The position numbers and the translations under genes were made by a program. Positions 58,981 through 64,000 of a stretch of DNA of 64,000 bases are shown here, one piece after another. The stretch covers positions 25,475,916-25,539,915 of the forward strand of contig CM057148.1 of assembly GCA_029964075.1 (NCBI GenBank), read 5' to 3'. The notes beneath the pieces were generated by a model. The model did not search any database and was not told the origin of the DNA. It saw only the letters and a program-made list of their open reading frames with translations. The stretch is from Patiria pectinifera (taxonomy: Eukaryota > Echinodermata > Asteroidea > Valvatida > Asterinidae). How positions within the stretch are numbered: position 1 is the first letter of the stretch; every line of letters starts with the position of its first letter.

Positions 58981-61900
58981 TTTTCTCTTCTTTCATCAGC
59001 AGGCAGCATCAATTTACTTGATTTGACTGGAAACAATTTGCACGGTTTGAAGGATGTCACGATAACTAGTGTCTCTTCCCTTGAAAAATTGTGTCTACAT
59101 GAAAGTGGTCTGACAAACAGTGATATTGAGCCACTCTTCTCTCTTCTTTCATCAGCAGGTAGCGTAAAGACTGTAATTCTGAGCGGAAACAATTTACACG
59201 GTTTGCAGCATGTCGAGACCGCTAGTGTCCCTTCCCTTGAAGAGCTGCACATATATAAAGGTAGTCTGACAAACAGTGATATTGAACCCCTCTTCTCACT
59301 TATTTCATCAGCAGGTGGCATAAAGAGAGTTTTTCTGGAGGGAGACAATTTGCACGGTTTGCAGCATGTCACGATCCCTAGTGTTCCTTCACTGCAATAT
59401 TTTGATCTACGTGAAAGTGGTCTGACAGAGAGTGATATTGAGCCACTGTTTTCTCTTCTTTCATCAGCAGGTAGCATAAAGACTGTAGTTCTGGTAGGAA
59501 ACAATTTGCACGGTTTGCAGCCTGTCAAAATCGCTTGTATACCTTCTCTTGAAAAATTAGAGTTATATGAAAGTGGTTTGACAAACGGTGATATTGAGCC
59601 AATTTTCTCTCTTTTTTCATCAGCATGTAGATTACAAACTATTGTGCTGAGAGGAAACAATTTACACGGTTTGCAGCCTGTCAAAATCGCTTGTATCCCT
59701 TCTCTTGAAATATTAGACTTATGTGAAAGTGGTCTGACAAACGGTGATATTGAGCCACTTTTCTCTCTTCTTTCATCAGCAGGCAGCATAAAGTCAGTTG
59801 GTCTGAGGGGAAACAATTTGCACGGACTGCAGCCTATCACAATTGGTAGTGTCCCTTCCCTTGAAAGTCTGTACCTACATGAAAGTTGTTTTACAATGAG
59901 TGACATTGAGCCACTTTTCTCTCTCATTTCAACAGCAGGCAGCATAAAGAGAGTTGTACTGAAAGGAAACAATTTGCACGGACTGCATCCTGTCACGGTC
60001 GCTGGTGTCCCTACGCTTCAAAACCTTGAACTTCTTGAAAGTGGTCTGACAAACAGTGATATCGAGCCACTTTTTTCTCTTATTTCATCAGCAGGCAGCA
60101 TACAGAATGTTGTTCTAAGAGGAAACAATTTGCACGGTTTGCAGCCTGTCAAAATCGCTTGTATCCCTTCTCTTGAAAAATTAGACTTATGTGAAAGTGG
60201 TCTGACAAACGGTGATATTGAGCCACTTTTCTCTCTTCTTTCATCAGCAGGCAACATAAAGACAGTTGTACTTAGAGGAAACAATTTGCACGGACTGCAT
60301 CCTGTCCCGGTCGTTGGTGTCCCTACACTTCAAAACCTTGAACTTGTTGAAAGTGGTCTGACAAACAGTGATATTGAGCCACTTTTTTCTCTTATTTCAT
60401 TAGCAGGCAGCATAAAGTCAGTTGGTCTGAGGGGAAACAATTTGCACGGACTGCAGCCTATCACAATTGGTAGTGTCCCTTCCCTTGAAAGTCTGTACCT
60501 ACATGAAAGTTGTTTTACAATGAGTGATATTGAGCCACTTTTCTCTCTCATTTCAACAGCAGGCAGCATAAAGAGAGTTGTACTGAAAGGAAACAATTTG
60601 CACGGACTGCATCCTGTCACGGTCGTTGGTGTCCCAACACTTCAAAACCTTGAACTTGTTGAAAGTGGTCTGACAAACAGTGATATTGAGCCACTTTTCT
60701 CTCTCATTTCAACAGCAGGCAGCATAAAGAGAGTTGTACTGAAAGGAAACAATTTGCACGGACTGCATTCTGTCACGGTCGTTGGTGTCCCTACACTTCA
60801 AAACCTTGAACTTCTTGAAAGTGGTCTGACAAACAGTGATATTGAGCCACTTTTCTCTCTCATTTCAACAGCAGGCAGCATAAAGAGAGTTGTACTGAAA
60901 GGAAACAATTTGCACGGACTGCATCCTGTCACGGTCGTTGGTGTCCCTACACTTCAAAACCTTGTACTTCTTGAAAGTGGTCTGACAAACAGTGATATTG
61001 AGCCACTTTTTTCTCTTATTTCATCAGCTGGCAGCATAAAGAGCGTTATACTGCAAGGAAACAATTTGCACGGACTGCAGCCTGTCACGATCGCTAGTGT
61101 CCCTTCCTTTGAAGTACTTGAACTACATGAAAATTGTTTGACAAACAGTGATATTGAGCCACTTTTTTCTCTCATTTCAGCAGCAGGCAGCATAAAGACA
61201 GTTGCCCTGAAAGGAAACAATTTGCACGGACTGCAGCCTATCACAATTGCTAGTGTCCCTTCCCTTGAAGAACTGTACCTACATGAAAGTAGTTTTACAA
61301 AGAGTGATATTGAACCACTTTTTTCTCTTATTTCAGCAGCAGGCAGCATTAAGACTGTTGTTCTGAAGGGAAACAATTGGCACGGACTGCAGCCTGTCAC
61401 TATCGCTAGTGTCCCTTCCTTTGAAGAACTTGAACTAGATGAAAGTGGTTTGACAAAGAGTGATATTGAGCCACTTTTTTCTCTTATTTCAACAGCAGGC
61501 AGCATTAAGAAAGTTGTACTGAATGGAAACAATTTGCACGGACTGCAGCCTGTCACGATCGCTAGTGTCCCATCCCTTGAAGAATTGTTCCTATATGAAA
61601 GTGGTCTGACAAAAAGTGATATTGAGCCACTTTTCTCTTTCATTTCATCAGCAGGCAGCATAAAGAGTGTTGTTCTGAAAGGAAACAATTTGCACGGACT
61701 GCATCCTGTCACGGTCGTTGGTGTCCCTACACTTCAAAACCTTGAACTTCTTGAAAGTGGTCTGACAAACAGTGATATTGAGCCACTTTTTTCTCTCATT
61801 TCAGCAGCAGGCAGCATAAAGACAGTTGCCCTGAAAGGAAACAATTTGCACGAACTGCAGCCTGTCACGATCGCTAGTGTCCCTACCCTTAAAGAACTAC

Positions 61901-62460
61901 ACCTATACGAAAGTGGTCTTACAAAGAGTGATATTGAGCCACTTTTTTCTCTTATTTCAACAGCAGGCAGCATTGAGAGAGTTGTACTGAGAGGAAACAA
62001 TTTGCACGAACTGCAGCCTGTCACTATCGCTAGTGTCCCTACCCTTAAAGAACTACACCTAAACGAAAGTGGTCTTACAAAGAGTGATATTGAGCCACTT
62101 TTCTCCCTTCTTTCATCAGCGGGAAGCATACAGTTTCTTCGTTTGAGAGGAAACAATTTCAACGGTTTATGTCATGTCAACGTTGACCCTATCCCCTTCC
62201 TTTACTCAGTTGATTTATCTGAGTGTGGTCTGAGAAACAGTGATATCGGGCCAGTCTTCAATTTACTGTCCTCTGTTGGTCATGTGATGAACGTTTATTT
62301 AACAGGTAACAAGTTGCATGGTAAAGTATTCGAGGCCTTGGCTCCCGTTCCTACATTGAGATGTTTGATCCTCGGTACTGATGGACCATCGATCATTAGA
62401 CTAAGAGATATAGATTTTGGTGCAAAGAAAACATTTTGGATCATGTCTTTGGATTTCTAA
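58981..62460 (+). CDS. NLR gene B, remaining LRR array (about 21 units) and C-terminus
   Basis: Open for about 3.5 kb in a shifted frame: FSLLSSAGSINLLDLTGNNL, then about 21 units of 52 residues, ending with a distinct cap (DPIPFLYSVDLSECGLRNSD, LRCLILGTD, FWIMSLDF-stop). Several units around 60300-61000 are almost identical to one another (the HPVTVVGVPTLQNLELLESG type), showing recent homogenisation. The long open frame after the shifts, without further stops, argues that the shifts are recent or errors. The cap region is shared with fragment C and is missing from gene A. Confidence 0.85.
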   Translation, partial: FSLLSSAGSINLLDLTGNNLHGLKDVTITSVSSLEKLCLHESGLTNSDIEPLFSLLSSAGSVKTVILSGNNLHGLQHVETASVPSLEELHIYKGSLTNSDIEPLFSLISSAGGIKRVFLEGDNLHGLQHVTIPSVPSLQYFDLRESGLTESDIEPLFSLLSSAGSIKTVVLVGNNLHGLQPVKIACIPSLEKLELYESGLTNGDIEPIFSLFSSACRLQTIVLRGNNLHGLQPVKIACIPSLEILDLCESGLTNGDIEPLFSLLSSAGSIKSVGLRGNNLHGLQPITIGSVPSLESLYLHESCFTMSDIEPLFSLISTAGSIKRVVLKGNNLHGLHPVTVAGVPTLQNLELLESGLTNSDIEPLFSLISSAGSIQNVVLRGNNLHGLQPVKIACIPSLEKLDLCESGLTNGDIEPLFSLLSSAGNIKTVVLRGNNLHGLHPVPVVGVPTLQNLELVESGLTNSDIEPLFSLISLAGSIKSVGLRGNNLHGLQPITIGSVPSLESLYLHESCFTMSDIEPLFSLISTAGSIKRVVLKGNNLHGLHPVTVVGVPTLQNLELVESGLTNSDIEPLFSLISTAGSIKRVVLKGNNLHGLHSVTVVGVPTLQNLELLESGLTNSDIEPLFSLISTAGSIKRVVLKGNNLHGLHPVTVVGVPTLQNLVLLESGLTNSDIEPLFSLISSAGSIKSVILQGNNLHGLQPVTIASVPSFEVLELHENCLTNSDIEPLFSLISAAGSIKTVALKGNNLHGLQPITIASVPSLEELYLHESSFTKSDIEPLFSLISAAGSIKTVVLKGNNWHGLQPVTIASVPSFEELELDESGLTKSDIEPLFSLISTAGSIKKVVLNGNNLHGLQPVTIASVPSLEELFLYESGLTKSDIEPLFSFISSAGSIKSVVLKGNNLHGLHPVTVVGVPTLQNLELLESGLTNSDIEPLFSLISAAGSIKTVALKGNNLHELQPVTIASVPTLKELHLYESGLTKSDIEPLFSLISTAGSIERVVLRGNNLHELQPVTIASVPTLKELHLNESGLTKSDIEPLFSLLSSAGSIQFLRLRGNNFNGLCHVNVDPIPFLYSVDLSECGLRNSDIGPVFNLLSSVGHVMNVYLTGNKLHGKVFEALAPVPTLRCLILGTDGPSIIRLRDIDFGAKKTFWIMSLDF

Positions 62461-64000
62461 ACTTCCATTTCTCTAAAAATCCAGACATCCCTTTTGCCTT
62501 ATAAATTGTCCAGTGAACCAGCTTGTACCGTAATTAAAATTTGTCATCGTCTCATCTAATTTCAATTTTTAGTTGTCCAAGGCCGTTCAATTATTCTTTT
62601 TCAAGTTTTTTTTAGAAGAACAGTCCGACTTTTTGCGGATCCCCACCTTTCACACGACAGAGGTATGTGTAACTCATATGGGTCTTTGTTTTCCTGAATA
62701 TTTGCCAGAACTCAGTCAAACCAGAATTCCTATATTCATTTACGATTACAAACGTTCAACGATTTAGAAGTTGAATTTCTCTGTTAAAAAAACTACCCCA
62801 AAACAGCTTGGCAACATTTACATCACAATCAGTTACAATCAGATCAAACATCAAGCAATCTCATCAAACGTACAGCGGGCTATTCCAATGTTCATGTATT
62901 GGTTGTCTACTGACCCTTCAAACCTTTTAAGGTTTCTGCTTTTGGTTGAGAAAACATTCATTGCCAAGTCTCATAGTCTCCACATTTCAATAAATTCAGT
63001 GAACGACATTATTGCATTTCTTTTACTTATCAGTCCCATTCACTCTACTCGCCAACTTGAACTTTTAATATTTACCAACTTAGGGGCACAATACTTTTAC
63101 TAATTAAGTTCCTTGCACAGAACTGTGCTTTGTTGCCATACTTCAATGACCAACTCTCAAAAATTGCAATGGAAACAACGACATCAACAAGCAGATAAAT
63201 GAAAAGCAAATGGACTCTGATGTGATAAAACTGTTAACAGAGGAAGGCAATGTTGAAGAAAATGAGCACTGTTGAGTAAAAATGAGCACTGCTGATCATG
63301 TGCCAATATGCAAAATTGAAAAAAAAACATACATGCTTTCAAACAAAAGCTAAGAATAGCCAGTCGTCTGCTATATAGAAAGCAGGAAGTGGTTGGTCCG
63401 AATCCCACTCTCGCAGCTTTTTTTTGGAAATCTCAGACAACACCATGTATGCAGTACCTATAACAGGACATCGGAGAAAAGAAACCTATAATTAAAATTA
63501 CAGGGAAAAAAACATGATCTGTGTCACACAATACACAAGCTGAGTATACACCCATTGCCGCTGACGTCACATCGAGGGCAGTGCCTTGTAACACGCAAGA
63601 GTAGACGCATTGTATGGAAAACCTGCCCACAGTAAGGGTGCATCGTGCAAGGGGTCTGCTGTAGAGTTTCTAATGATATTTTATCTGGCACAAGTTAAAG
63701 AGCGTTAAGGCATACTGTTAGTGATGGGAGTCATTCTGGTACATCTAATTCACCGAGAATCTGGCCGTGCAAAATTGTTGTTTTCATGTGAGAATTTGAG
63801 AAATTAAGGCGAGATGATGTGTCAATGGCAACAACTGTAGGAAATATATCAAAAATGTTTGGAAGCATAACAGTGACAGTTCACTGACGGTGGAAATAAA
63901 ATGTACACCTTCCCTTTGTTCATGCGTAAAATGTGTATAAGCAATTGGTTTTGTTTGAAGTTGTACATATTAAACAGTAATACATAAAGTGCTATCATTT
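62461..64000 (+). other. 3' flank of gene B, copy 3 of the flank family
   Basis: Non-coding; paralogous to 21150-22186 and 23400-25060, and it runs out of the window. The tRNA-like piece at 63358-63420 reads GGTTGGTCCGAATCCCACT and is followed by a T run. No other gene was seen. Confidence 0.8.
63358..63420 (+). repeat. tRNA-like B-box segment in 3' flank, copy 3
   Basis: The T-arm-like GGTCCGAATCCCACTCTCGC is followed by TTTTTTTT, as at a Pol III terminator. Copies are at 22017-22080 and 24418-24480. The A-box is not convincing. Confidence 0.55.

Overview
The window looks like nuclear DNA of a marine invertebrate deuterostome. An echinoderm is my best guess; hemichordate and cephalochordate remain possible. 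The reasons are AT-rich introns with GT/AG signals, mixed eukaryotic mobile elements, and two large Death-NACHT-LRR innate immune receptor (NLR) genes of the type expanded in those animals. The species is not readable from the sequence.

The host content is one tandem NLR cluster on the + strand. Gene A (1697-20852) has a two-exon ubiquitin-like (UBL) fold, a Death-domain exon, and one 7.1-kb exon coding NACHT plus about 32 copies of a 52-residue double LRR. Gene B (50778-62460) has the same architecture plus an extra 5' exon for a basic leader. It also carries three 102-nt mini-exons that repeat the C-terminal third of its Death domain, and two 1-nt deletions in its LRR array. All predicted junctions agree in phase. 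The matching leader exon of gene A would fall in the 500-N gap (668-1167). A third, broken copy of the LRR 3' end (22187-23024) follows gene A. Three paralogous 3' flanks (from 20853, 23025 and 62461) show that the cluster grew by tandem duplication and unequal exchange.

Between A and B (about 25-50.7 kb) I see no convincing gene. This stretch holds repeated blocks (about 29.1-41.4 kb), hAT-like and Harbinger-like short elements, some nested, tRNA-related SINE pieces, a hairpin element, a 140-bp minisatellite next to a possible TATA promoter, and long homopolymer runs. The big intron of gene A contains a decayed CR1/L2-like LINE split by a young Gypsy-type LTR retrotransposon.

An exact 667-bp copy of 32853-33519 lies at the window start beside the N gap, which suggests a contig overlap or misjoin.

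Inferred working of the receptors: LRRs sense a ligand, NACHT oligomerises with ATP, and Death plus UBL pass the signal on. The UBL at the front of an NLR, with its LRxGG end, and the repeated Death-domain mini-exons are the most unusual features.
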